Source: Xiphias gladius (taxonomy: Eukaryota > Chordata > Actinopteri > Istiophoriformes > Xiphiidae). From it: a stretch of DNA of 64,000 nt. The stretch is taken from the NCBI RefSeq assembly GCF_016859285.1, contig NC_053422.1, positions 8,867,501 through 8,931,500 on the forward strand. Direction: 5' to 3'. Shown in pieces: positions 46,001 through 57,871 of this stretch (within the stretch, counting starts at the first letter, position 1; every line of letters begins with the position of its first letter). The translations under genes were made by a program, and so were the position numbers. The notes under the pieces were generated by a model. It had not been told where the DNA came from and searched no databases. It saw only the letters and a list, made by a program, of their open reading frames with translations.

Positions 46001-49000
46001 TTGCAATTACAGTATTCATTCCTCTTTCATGTTGTGGAATAAACCTTGCCTCTTTCATGGAGGCAGCTTGAGTTTTACAGAGCTGTAAAACTTATGCTGT
46101 TGACATATACTTATCACTGCTTTATTTGCATTTTTTTCAGGGATTTGTCATGCTGGCACTTTGAATTGCACAAGCAGTAACACAACCTACATCACAGAAC
46201 CTTTATTAAACAATTCATATCATTCCTTAAGCATTCTCCCAAAACAAACATGGCTCCCTGTTTCTGTTGCATTTACTATGAGACTGTTGTAAGTGTGTTC
46301 GTCGCCTATGGTGTTCTTTTGGTGTGTGCAGATGGGAGGACCTTGCTGTAGGAGCACCGGAGTTCTTTGTCAAAGATGATTTGGTTGGAGGAGCAGTCTA
46401 TATCTATATCAACAACAAAGGAAAAAACTGGGAGGAGGTTGCTCCAACACAGCTTCTTGGACATAGAGACTCCATGTTTGGCCTCGCAGTGGAAAACATA
46501 GGAGACATCAATCAAGACGGTTATGGAGGTTGTGATGTTTTAATATTAAATATATCATCCACTGACTAAACGGACAAGTAGACAGTTAGAATATAACTCG
46601 TTTTGAATTCAAACGCAAAATTTTCTGTTTTTCTAGAGGCCACAATGGGCAGTTGCAGGATAATGGTAAAGTTTGCTAACGTCAGCCACCATAAGCTACT
46701 GGTCATATCGGACCAAGTAAGGGTGTAGTAGCAAAACCTGTGAGTGGCCAGGAAGGAAATCTTATTGCTTCTCTCAACAGTTTCATAGTTTCAACTTTAA
46801 AGCTTTAAAACATCCTGAATGAAGGAAGGTTAGAACACGCAAATGCGAAGTAATCTGCATTTATGCACATTACTTATGTGGTTATGTGGTTAGATTAAAA
46901 CCTTTTTAAATATTGCATCCAAAAGAAAGCTCTTTTGCATTTTTGACTCCCATTAGAACTTTTTTTTTTTGGAAACAGACTTCAAGGAAATTTGAGCACA
47001 CTGGTAAATTACTATCCTTTTCTCTAATGTATGTTGTTGTCCCACTGTCTTAATGTTAATTTTTTCCTGACAGATATTGCTGTGGGGGCACCATATGATG
47101 GTTCTGGTCGGGTATATCTCTACTGTGGCTCATCAGATGGTGTCAACATAAAACCCGCACAGGTTTGGTGGTCTGGCTCATTATTAAAGGTCACCATTTC
47201 AAATCTGTTTGAAATATGTAGACAGCAAGACCAGACCTTGATATTATATTCTCACATTTTGCCATCTTCAGGTACTCTCACCGGGATCCAAAACAATTAA
47301 TCTGTTTGGATATTCTCTGTCTGGAAACTTGGATGTGGATGAGAATCAGTACCCTGATTTGGCTGTTGGATCACTCTCAGATTCTGTTTTTGTTTTCAGG
47401 TAATTTCACAGACACAGCACAAACACTCAGAGATTAGAGAAATATATCAGTTTGAATAGTTTTTTCAGTCCAGCAGGTTCCCATTTCAATCAAAATGTTT
47501 GTTTATGAAGAAACATTGCCCAGAACAGATTTACAGATTAAAACCCCATTTTATAGCTTTCGTTTTAATCTTTTTACCAATGCTTGTTGTTAATATGTTC
47601 AGATTTGTTTATGACAATTTTCCCTTGACCTTTTTCTCAATATATACTTACTTTCTTGTTTTGCAATCATTTATAGATCTATTCTTGCATCTTGGGAAGC
47701 ACTGTGTAGACTCTGTTTTTAGAGAGGCTATATTAATAAATATCATTGGCATCATTACAAGGTAATCCGATGTCCACACACTGCATGGTGTTATCTCTCA
47801 ATTTCGTTGTGCTTTGTCAGAGCCAAAACATAGTAAAACATTTTTTTCTCTGTTTCACTGTTTCTTGCTTTTCTTACAACTGTTTTTTTTTTTTTTTATC
47901 ATAATAAATGTCAAACCAGTAATTGTACTCAACCTATGTCATTTTCGTTGCCTCTGTTACAGAGCAAGGCCAGTGGTCAGTGTCAGCAGCTCTCTAAAGG
48001 TGACACCAAGTGCAATAGACATCACAACGGAACAATGTGATAAACACACATGGTAAAATGTACAAAAACAGAAATTGTAAAATTATATCACTTCAAGCTG
48101 ATTGGCTTTTGATCCAGTGTTGCTTTTTGCACAAATTTCTGTGAAGTTATTTTGCAGTTCAGGCGTGCTTTCGCTACACAGCACATCCGGCATCGTTCGA
48201 CCCCAAACTGAGTGAGTTTCCTTATTGCCAGTTCAGAACTCTTCACACTGAACCGAAGGTTTTTCGCTTGCATTTTGTAGCGCTTAATGTCTGTGTAAAT
48301 GAAAATGTATGGATATACCATCAAGTTAAAGCCTACAGTGGTGCTTTTTGGTGAAAATTAGATTCTCAGTTGATTATGATTCTGAATAAGATTGTGCCTG
48401 ACTAGACTATCTGCTAAAAAGACACTCAGTCACACTCAAGGTCAGGTTTTTCAAAACTGAACTGACATTTATAATGAAAACACATCAAAAATGTATTTGC
48501 AGTGGTATTAGTAGCCCAGTAGTTGTTAGAGTAGTGGCAGTAACAGTAGTATTGGTAACAGCGGGCACAGGTTGTTGTACAAATACTAATAGTAGTAGTA
48601 GCAATGTGTTTGGTAGTATTAATAGATTTTTAACAGCAGTTGTGGTAATAATCATAGCTGTAATATCAGTAACACTTATAATCTCATGTGTTTCCTCTGT
48701 AGCGCTCAACTACACCTTTGAGGGTGACGCTGAGAGGAGGAAATCGAGGAGTCCTCCCAGAGTCGACTTTCTGGGTTCGTCTCAAGGAAAACTGGAGCTG
48801 CCAGGACAAGGGAGAGAAATCTGCACTGACTCCAAGCTCCAACTTCTGGTACTGTCTCATAGGCTTTTTTCACAAAAGATATTTTACATGTCTTGTTAAA
48901 AAAAAAAAAAAAAATTAAACACAGGTGTAAAATAAAGTTAAGTAAAATTAATTAATTTGGCTGCTTCAGTTCCAGGGTCCTGGTATTGTGCATGTTGTCT

Positions 49001-50380
49001 CACTGTCACACTCTCAAGGCTAACTGGGACACTTGAATTGAACGGACCCATTGTTAATGTTGTTGGTAACGCTTGTCTTATCCCTACTACGTCAAATCAA
49101 AAAGTGTGTTGTGAGAATGGCCTACTGTCCAATTGCCCCTTAAATGGACCCATCAAACTCCAGGCAGCAGGCATTATAAACCAAAATATAACTCCTCTGT
49201 TCCAGCGTGATATCAAAGACAGGCTGCACAGCATCCCCGTCTCTGTCACTTTGTCTTTGTGGAGCTCCGGTCAGACAACCAGGACGAGTGCAGATCTGCC
49301 CAACGTTTCTCCTGTCCTCAACCTCTACCAGCAGAAGAGCACTGTCTCAGAGGTGCGAATGTGTGTTTCTCCATCTTTTTGTGTACCTCTTTGTCATCAA
49401 AGCTGTGTGAGTTAAACACTTTTAAGAAGCTGTATAGTTTAAAGAAAATTTCTGCTCTGGGTTTTTTTTTCTTTTTTTTTCACAGATTATCCTAATAAAT
49501 AAGGGCTGTGGCAGCGACAAGATTTGCCAAAGTAACCTAGATTTACAGTACAAGTTCTGTTCCATAAAAACACAAAATGATCAAAATGTTTTCAAGTCAC
49601 TGGCCAGGTAAGGCAACAAGAAAGGAAAACCAAAAGTAACCAAACTCAAAAACAAAACAAAGCAGTACATTTGATCCAAACCTATATATCTATCCCCAAA
49701 GTGCATTGTCATCTGGGGTTATGTCATGTCTCTAGAGAGGATGGTGTAGCAGTGATCACTCCCTCCAATGAAGACATAGCCTTAGAAATCACTGTGACTA
49801 ACAGAAACGGGGACGACGCACACCAGAGTCACTCCATCATCATGCTCCCAGATACTCTTCATTACTCCTCTATTGTCTACAGTGCAGCAGCAGTGAGTAT
49901 ACAAAAACTCTGTGGTGGAAGAAAAAATATGTAAAAACATTTACTACTGCGGATATTGTGAAATATCAGCCAATCAGGAAAGAATGTCCTTTTTCAATAA
50001 TTTTTTGCATATTAAAAATACAATCATTATCCTAGATTTGATATATACTGAAAGTCATCTACACGTATACAAACACACTTTTACCAGCATTTACATGTTT
50101 TAATGTTTAAACTCAGATATACATGAATTTAAAGTAAACAAAAGCTTGTGCAAAAAAAAAAATATATATATATATATATAATGGAAAGGCTATTACAAAA
50201 TAAAAAAAAACAATGAGGAAAGAACTGTGGTTTGAAAAAGTTGATGTATGACATTTTTGGGATCTGTATATGGGCTGCATTGTGTACTAAAAATACACGA
50301 TGTCTTTGTCAGGATTACCTAAACATTTTCTGTTTTTATTCCAATACAGTCAGATTTCCCTGTTTTTAGTTATTTATCTG

Positions 50381-50446
<66 letters not shown>

Positions 50447-53400
50447 TGGTATATGTGAATATACCATATGTCTATTTGTATCCATAGGAAACACAAGTGA
50501 GTTGTACAGCCAATCACAAAGGAACACTGATAGACTGTAAACTGGGAAACCCATTCCAAAGAGATGCTGAAGTGAGTAGCATAGTTCACTTTACTCCACA
50601 TGTGTGTATCACCATCTGCATGTATTGTCTGACGATTTTGTTCCCTTCAGGTTACTTTCTATGTCAAACTCACAACGTCCAGCATTTCACTGAGGACAAA
50701 AGACGTCAACGTCACGCTGCAACTTGAAACGTAAGTGGACTGAAAATTGTGAACCCCGGCACTAGTTATTGGTCCGCGGGCTGCACATGATTATGAATGA
50801 ACAGGTTTCATTTTTTTTGTGATGTAGGACAAGTGTGCAGACCATACAACCAGTTGAGGCATTAGCCAAAGTGGTTTTTGCACTGGAGCTGCAAGTATAT
50901 GGGTAGGCACTGATTGACTGTTGTTTTTATTGTCTTTTTAGACTGCATTATGTTGCTGCTTTTATTGTTGTTATTTTAATCTTCATTTCAACACAGATAT
51001 AAAGAACCCCAATTTTTTATTGCAATGAAATACACAAAAGGATTTTTTTTTAAAGTTATTGGCAATAAATTTGGGCTTAAAAATTGCATTAAATGCTTTG
51101 GATTGATGGATGAAAATGTCAAATAATATAGTTCATAATAGTCTGGGGTTTCCTGTTAGTTTTTTTTTTGGTTTTTGATTTTTGTTCTGTTTTTTTAGAC
51201 TGGCCAGGCCTTCCCAAGTGTCACTTGGCGAAAACCTTATTGGTGAAAGTGCCATAAAGTCAGTGGATGAAATTGGCACCCGGGTTCAATATGAATTTAG
51301 GGTGAGACGCCGTCTGTTGCTTCCTTAAATTGCATTCAAATTATTAATTACATCTTTCTCACACAAACAGGTTCAATGAAACTGCTTAGTTCCTATTTTT
51401 CAGATAACAAATTTGGGCAGACCACTGAAATCTTTCGCCAATGCGTCGCTTAACATCTACTGGCCAAAGGAGAACTCTGTGGGAAAATGGCTTCTGTACT
51501 TGACTCGGATCACCAGCAAAGGTGTGCAGTCTGTCTCCTGCTCACCGGTAAACGAAGTCAATCCACTTAAACATGTGAAGGTAATAAATACCTATACCTT
51601 TCGGTTTTTTGTTTACCTTTTCTTCTTCTTTCGTTGTTATGCCTGTAAACCACCCCTGTAACTTGATAATGTTTGATATCAAGGGTTGGCCTGACCCCTC
51701 AAGGAAAAGGCGTGAAGCTGAACATGAAGCCCTCTCTACTGATTGGTTCCCATTTCTTCCAACAAGAAGGAAATACAAAACCTTGGTAAGAAACTATTAG
51801 TCAGAGCTCCAAACAGAAGCTACATTCATGCTAGTGGGTCACCAAAGTCATTAGGCTTTATCTACTGGGGTCCATGAATGTCTGTACAAAATGTAATTGT
51901 GAGACTGACATTGCCATCCTTAGAGCCATTTCACTAGCATGGTTACAAACTAGAAAGTAAGCTTTCAAAACAGTCGTAGCACATGGGGGAAAATGGGGAA
52001 GCAGGAAGCCATTCAATGCAGAGAAGCAGAAAAAAAAAATCATTTTTGATGTCCTGACTTTGTTCAGAAATACTTAGAGGCTTAAGGAACGCGAGAAGGC
52101 TTGGACTAGCAAGTACTCTGCAGCAGCTCCTCGCAACTATTATGAAGCTCAAAGGTTGAAACCAAGAACCTGAACCTTAACTGGCTTGTTTGCACTTTTG
52201 CACCGGGTGAAGGGGAGGTCTGCTCGGAGAAGAAGGCATTCACGGAGAACAGGGCAGAGTTAGGAGGCGGGAAGACATTAGCATCTGTTTATCTGTGAAT
52301 GTGACCCCAGGCCTGTTGTCCCCTCCGCCTCAGACCTGCTCAGACGGACTGAGGTGTGTGGAGATACGCTGCCCCCTGCTGGGTCTGGACAGTACCGCAG
52401 TGATGTCTCTGCATTCACAACTCTGGAACACCACTTTTACCGAGGTGATACAATTTCTGCTCTGACAGATAACAGTAATGAAAATGCCCCAGTTTAGTCG
52501 CTTTAGGATCTTGTTTCCAAGAAATATTCAAACTGACTTTTAGTTTTGTGGCTTGCCTGAAGCGTGTCCATCATTGCTCAAAACTATAAAACATGAGACT
52601 ACTCAATCATTTATTTTGCCTCTGCCATGTAGGATTACAGCGCTTTGAACTATCTTGACATTGTTGTGGATGCTACCCTCAGTTTAACCGGTTCCCCAGA
52701 GAATATTGGACTTAAGTCGGAGAAGGTGGGGACAAAGGTAAATCCACAAGTGCCGAAAAATGATTTCGGTGATTTACTGTGGAAAACTTTTGTTTATACT
52801 GTATATATTTTATCTGCCCTTTGTGCTTAGATAATGATTTAAATTTTCAGGGTAAGGTTAAGATCCTTGGCATATATGTAACCAATGGGGTCTTGTAATC
52901 CTGCAATCCATACACTGAAATCTTTGTATCGTATATTGGTGATTTAGAGTTTGTACATTATTCACTTGTTAATGTGTTTCAAGACTCCCGCTGAAATGAT
53001 ATCATTGTCCACAGGTAAAACTGACAGTGTTTCTTGAGAGAAAGACTGAATACTTCACCAAAGTTGCCTGGTGGATAATCTTCTTAACAGTCATTGCTTT
53101 GCTCCTGTTGTTGGCGGTTTTTGGCTACTTGTTGTGGAAGGTAACAGGCTTTATTAATCTCTAAATAATTTTTTGTTTGTTTTTTGAAAACTGTGGTAAA
53201 CCACCTGTGCAAGAATAACTGGTAAAATATTAGTGCTATTCCACGTATGCAAGTATTAAAAATTGTGGACATTTTTCATTTCATAGATTAACGTTTTGTG
53301 TACAAACACATCAATTCAAATCAAATGAATCATTCAGTTTTCTGATTTCTGCATCCATAGTAAAACTTTGCAGTATGCAATCATATTTTAACAAGGTACT

Positions 53401-53917
53401 GCAAAAGAATTCAACAAGTGATGTAAGTTTGAAATGACGCCGTACGTTCCAGTTAATTTTGCAAAACAGTTGAAGTTGCAGCTTCATATTTTTACAATCT
53501 GTTTCTCCAAAGTAAGAAGTAACTGCTTAATTTTTTACTTGTGGTGGCCTATAAAGTCTCATTTCAGACTAATGCAGTAGAATGAATGTGGTAAATTACA
53601 CATTTCATACAGTACAAAAAATGACATGTGTTGATTGCCTCATAATGTGGAAGCATTCAAGGGAGGCTGAAATACAAGTACAGATTTTGTATAATATACT
53701 GTATGTATTGGTGATGTATGTGTGTGATGTTATATGCAAGTTATTTGTGACTACGCACTATGAATCGATTTACTTTGCATGCCACAGGATACGTACTGAT
53801 CGTCCTTTCTTTATTCTCTGTCCTTGTCAGCATAAATGCGTCGACTGCCTCACACATAACAAGAAGCCCTCACACAATGGCGATCCGAAGACAGAAACTG
53901 CTCCTCTAAAAGGCTAA
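43028..53917 (+). CDS. itga6l: Integrin alpha-6-like subunit, 25 exons, no GFFKR motif
   Basis: Exons: 43028-43203, 43297-43418, 44011-44090, 44181-44451, 44934-45053, 45253-45466, 46332-46528, 47074-47162, 47272-47399, 47963-48052, 48147-48211, 48703-48848, 49206-49352, 49486-49607, 49736-49892, 50488-50571, 50651-50730, 50828-50902, 51199-51301, 51404-51580, 51684-51785, 52334-52444, 52633-52737, 53015-53140, 53831-53917; 1057 residues, phases consistent. It is a cell-surface laminin receptor subunit pairing with a beta chain. The mature start [32 protein letters not shown] and FG-GAP loops [14 protein letters not shown] and [14 protein letters not shown] match the alpha-3/6/7 group; there is no inserted I domain. 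A furin site RKRR (about 888-891) sits where alpha-6 is cleaved. Membrane helix about 1006-1028. The tail after LLWK reads [12 protein letters not shown] to APLKG, without GFFKR. The start at 43028 gives a weak signal peptide; 43046 is an alternative ATG. The symbol is tentative; alpha-6 group membership is firm. Confidence 0.93.
45760..45890 (+). repeat. Dispersed repeat fragment in integrin intron 6
   Basis: GGGCAGATTGCCATTGAATT, CATTCTTGTCCCCCAGAGGA: same family as at 8865. Confidence 0.55.
50381..50440. repeat. (CA)n(TA)n microsatellite in integrin intron 15
   Basis: About 15 bp of CA followed by about 45 bp of TA. It lies 47 bp from the exon 16 acceptor. A shorter AT run is at 50161-50180. 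Confidence 0.95.
51815..51950 (-). repeat. Dispersed repeat fragment in integrin intron 21, reversed
   Basis: GGTCACCAAAGTCATTAGGC, CATGAATGTCTGTACAAAAT and a CATTGCCATCCTTAGAGCCA block: reverse complement of the family at 8865. Confidence 0.6.
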
Positions 53918-54125
53918 AAGGAGAAACCGAGGGCTGATAAGAGTCGGATTCTGGCTGATATACTACTAACAGTGCAGAATTACATTACATGATGATACGT
54001 GATGATTTGTAAGGCCATATCTGATGCAGAACTTTTTTAAAAATATTTTTTTATCTTGTGCAATTTAACTCAGACGTATTGTAAAGGTACAACTGAAATG
54101 TAGATACTTTTTAGTGACCACATGT

Positions 54126-54136
54126 TTAAAAATAAA
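54126..54136 (+). terminator. Integrin polyadenylation signal
   Basis: AAAAATAAAG about 210 bp after the stop codon (53917) is the first AATAAA hexamer downstream and is followed by A-rich then TTTTCTT / TTTTTTT sequence. Confidence 0.6.
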
Positions 54137-54899
54137 GAAAGGGGGAAAAAAAAGACATCAACATACTTTTCTTCAGTTTTTTTAATGAAGCAGAAAATAT
54201 CACTTGTTTGATACCAAAAAATTGTTACAACATGAAAAAAAGTTGTGTTACACTTTCACCATGAAGGAACGTGCGAGTAGTGGGAATGGATGAGAGGTCA
54301 TACTAAAGAACTATTTACCTGAAATTCAATGGAAATATTGCAGCCACCATATCCTAATCTGACTGCTGATCATCGAAAGCACACACGATTACAATACTGT
54401 TGCTTTTGAAATACTGTGAAACACTTTTTTCATTTGTAGTTGTGCAACATAATACTGTGTTTGTGGTGAAGTATTTTACATGGTCCCTGGTATCTTGAAA
54501 GGGTTTCATTCCAAAATGAGATATCCACCTTTGATCACTTGTCAAAGGTAATATTTTACTGATTATTTACAGAGGAGTGCCATTTTAGAGGATGAGATCA
54601 TCTGTGTCACATAACGATTAATGAAAAGTTTATATTTTTGACAGAAATTAATATGATTAATTAATAATTGATTTTGGAATGAAGCCCTTCTCTTGCTATT
54701 TTTGTATTGTACAGGTGCAATGGCCCATTTGACTACAAGTGAATTTCTGTTACAACCAACTGGATTTCACAATTTACTCATTCAACAGAAAAGTGTCCTT
54801 TTACAGCATCGATACATTCTTTTTATATTCTCCATCTCTCTTCTCTGTTCTCTTTTGGGATCGTATCAACTGACTTTCATCTTTAACAAGACTAAGTCA

Positions 54900-55740
54900 A
54901 AACCTAGAATACGATTGGACTGCGTATGGTCATTGTGCGAAATTGAGGACGTAGTTGAAAACTGTTGTGCAACCGTTGTAAACAACTACTTTCTATGGAA
55001 AGTAGCTAAAGCCTGCTCGAAAAGTCGCTAAATATCACTGGATGAAACAATACGCTAATTAGCATATTCATGACATCATTGTGCCGTATTTGCATTCTGC
55101 CTAGTTTAATCCGGTTTCCGCCCTTTATCTGGTTGCTTCTCTCCTACTTTCTGTACTTTCACATGCAGCATTTTAATACAGCCAAATTCCCAATGAAGCT
55201 GTCCTCATTTACATGTTTTTCTGTTTCTATTGTCAGACATCGGAACAAATATGAAACAGTGACTGAAAAGCGGCCCATTACAACTACATGTTAACCAGCA
55301 GTCGCTTCCAAGCCATTTCCGAAGCTGTTGCTCTGCACTGCTAATGGCCTGCTTTTATAACCGCGATGTCATCAGTCAAAATCACCATACACATAAGCTG
55401 AAGACAACAGCTGCGCTGTGTTTTTGGTCATATTTATGATCATTTGTTTAGAATGATCGCTCAGAGAGAAAGTTAGAAGCTCATTCACGTCTATTCATCT
55501 GCCGGGTGGTCAATTGAATGAGACACATATAGAGGTGTGCCTACAGAGGGAAAGCCCAACTTCATGCTCGCAGGGCAATAATGGCGACTCTGGCTACTGT
55601 TTGTCCAAACAGTCGATAGATTTGTCGCTAGGTGCTTTTTTTGAAAAAAAAGAAGTCGCTAAATTCTGTATATATAGCAACAAAGGCGCTAAGTTGGCAA
55701 CACTGCCTGTAAATGCCCCCCTGATGACATAATAGAAACT
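54900..55740. repeat. Dispersed repeat with GTCGCTAAA motif
   Basis: AAAGTCGCTAAATATCACTG near 55020 and GAAGTCGCTAAATTCTG, GCTAAGTTGGCAACACTGCC near 55650-55705 form a pattern I recognise as repeated in fish genomes. The edges are approximate and the class unknown. Open frames across it look non-genic. Confidence 0.45.
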
Positions 55741-56450
55741 TTTCATTCATTTTGAAAGGGCAACGGCGAATGGGGAAACTCTAAGCCTCAGCTGGCCGAC
55801 TAATGGTGTAACTTCATCAGTACGTCATGGACACTGGTGTTCCTCAGGCTGGTCTTGCAGATACGGTCCAGCCAAAAATTTTTTTTTACATTTTACAAAA
55901 GTTGAAACTTCAGTCGATTAGCTTAGCATAAATACTGGAAATGGGGAAACTGGTAGCCTAGCTCTAACAAAGTCTCCCTACTAGCACCTCTAGAGCGCAA
56001 TAATTCACACATTATATCTCAATAAGCACCAAAAAAAACCCAAAATACAAAACATAGTGTAAAAACAGAAAATTCACCTTTTTACGGGGGTTATGTGCTG
56101 CGCTAGTTCATTAGCTGACAACTCCCAGCCAGGAAATAGTCTGGCACACAAACTGCAATAAAACCACAATTTGTGGTTTTTACACTTAAGTTTTCATATG
56201 GATTAAACAAGATATGTTAATTTGTAAATTTTAAATGTGCTGTTAGGCAGATTTTGTTACCTTTGGAAAGAGTCAGGCTAGCTATTTCCCCAGTTCCAGC
56301 CTTTATGCTAAGTTAAGCTAACCAGCAGTAGCTTCATATTTAGCATACAGACATGAGAGTGGTATCAATCTTTTCATCTAACTCACGACAAGAAAGCGAA
56401 TAAGAGTATTTCCCATAATGTCAAACTATTAATTTAAGCTCGGCCTCCTC
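55741..56450 (-). repeat. Dispersed repeat (GCTAACCAGC / AAGAAAGCGAATAAG family)
   Basis: Contains AGCTTAGCATAAATACTGG, a TTTCCCCAGTTCCAGCCTTTATG block, AAGTTAAGCTAACC, CAGACATGAGAGTGGTATCA and AAGAAAGCGAATAAGAGTAT. A fragment recurs at 40060-40190. It is non-coding, and orientation is arbitrary. Confidence 0.55.
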
Positions 56451-57871
56451 TTCCTTGCTGTACATGGATGACCAACTCCTCACAACATTTATTTTATCTT
56501 CCTGGAAAATCTTTGATTTTATCTTTGTCAAAACACATTCAGCATAGTAAAATTAAGGACCAGTCTCTCAGTTCTTGAAAGTATTTCTTTCCGTCGACAT
56601 TCAATCCAATTTTATGTCACATCATGAGCTCACTCACTGTTTTCATTATCTTTTGTTGCTTTTAGGAAAAATAAGTACAAAAGCACATTATTAAAAATCA
56701 TCCCAACATCTTCTCAGCATAACCTCAGAACTATAACTTGAAACCAGAACATATAACAACAAACAATATAAAACCACCATACATACACACACACATTCAC
56801 ACACACACTGCTCCTTAACAATCTCTGGTTAAGACTAAAAAAGCTATAGCTGGTCTTGTGGCCCAGTTTCTCCTGATAATTAAATGTATTGTTATGATGG
56901 GTTTAATATATTAAAATGATTGGTTTGCAAAAAGTATCAAATAGAACTTGATTTTCCTGTTTTCTTTTTTACCAGAGAAAGTTAAAGAACGAAACACTTC
57001 TTTTAGAAGATAAAAACACTCATTCTTTGCCTTAAAAATCATAATTAGAACAATGAAATGTAATATCATAAATAAATTAAAAACATCAATATATTACATT
57101 AATTAACCCTTTGACATCACAAGTAACCCAAAATTAATCTGAGCTTTTAGGTACATTCAAGATAAGCTCCTTGTTTGGTTTCAAGTGTCATCCTGACTTT
57201 TTTAAATTTCCAAGCCCAAATACGGAGGTTTAATTAAGCGATTAAATTAAATCTCACTACTTCCAGGAGATGAAAAATGAACAAAATGAACCAGAACCGG
57301 ACTGAAATCAAATCAATGATTTGATTGATTAATCAACTTAATTTCGTGAGAAAAGCAGCAAACAAACGCACTCAGATCATATCAGCTGCTCACCAAAACC
57401 ACAAAGTAATTAACTGGCACGACTAATCTCTATCTCACAGACAACCAAACCATGAGACCATCAGCTCCGTTACCCAAACATGTTGCTAATTCATTTGCTG
57501 CTGCAGTACTTTTGTTTCCCATTCTTAAAGACTTCCATGCTCTAGCACTGCACAATGTTCAGCATTAAGACTCAAATAGGTCAGACATCTCAAGAATGGC
57601 ACTAAAAAAAGGGCAGTACTTATTAATTAAGTATTGTTTGTAATCATCAGTGTCTGGTAATGCCTCTTTTGTTGCTTGGGCAGTAGGAAAAGTATTCACT
57701 TTAACCTATTTTGTACTGTAAACAGGTTTTTGATTATTGCTAAATTAGCCTGTTTTGTCTTTTTTTTTTCTGCTGGTGTAACAAAATGGAATGATTTTTT
57801 TTTTTTCTTCATAATGTGCTAAAGACTCCAGCAGGACAGAAAAACCTCCACCTCCAGACTGTGATAACTAG
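56451..57871. other. Sequence between the convergent integrin and glypican genes
   Basis: No exon was recognised; part is probably the gpc2 3' UTR on the minus strand. There is AT-rich sequence and a CACACATTCACACACACA run near 56785. Confidence 0.45.

Noticed and set aside
48530-48700. Open frame with a hydrophobic stretch before integrin exon 12
   Set aside because: It is degenerate AGT/GTA trinucleotide sequence in the intron. The true junction is the CTCTGTAG acceptor at 48702, which keeps the phase from exon 11.
54693-55031. 112-residue open frame after the integrin gene
   Set aside because: It extends into a dispersed repeat with the GTCGCTAAA motif and shows no splice sites or domain.
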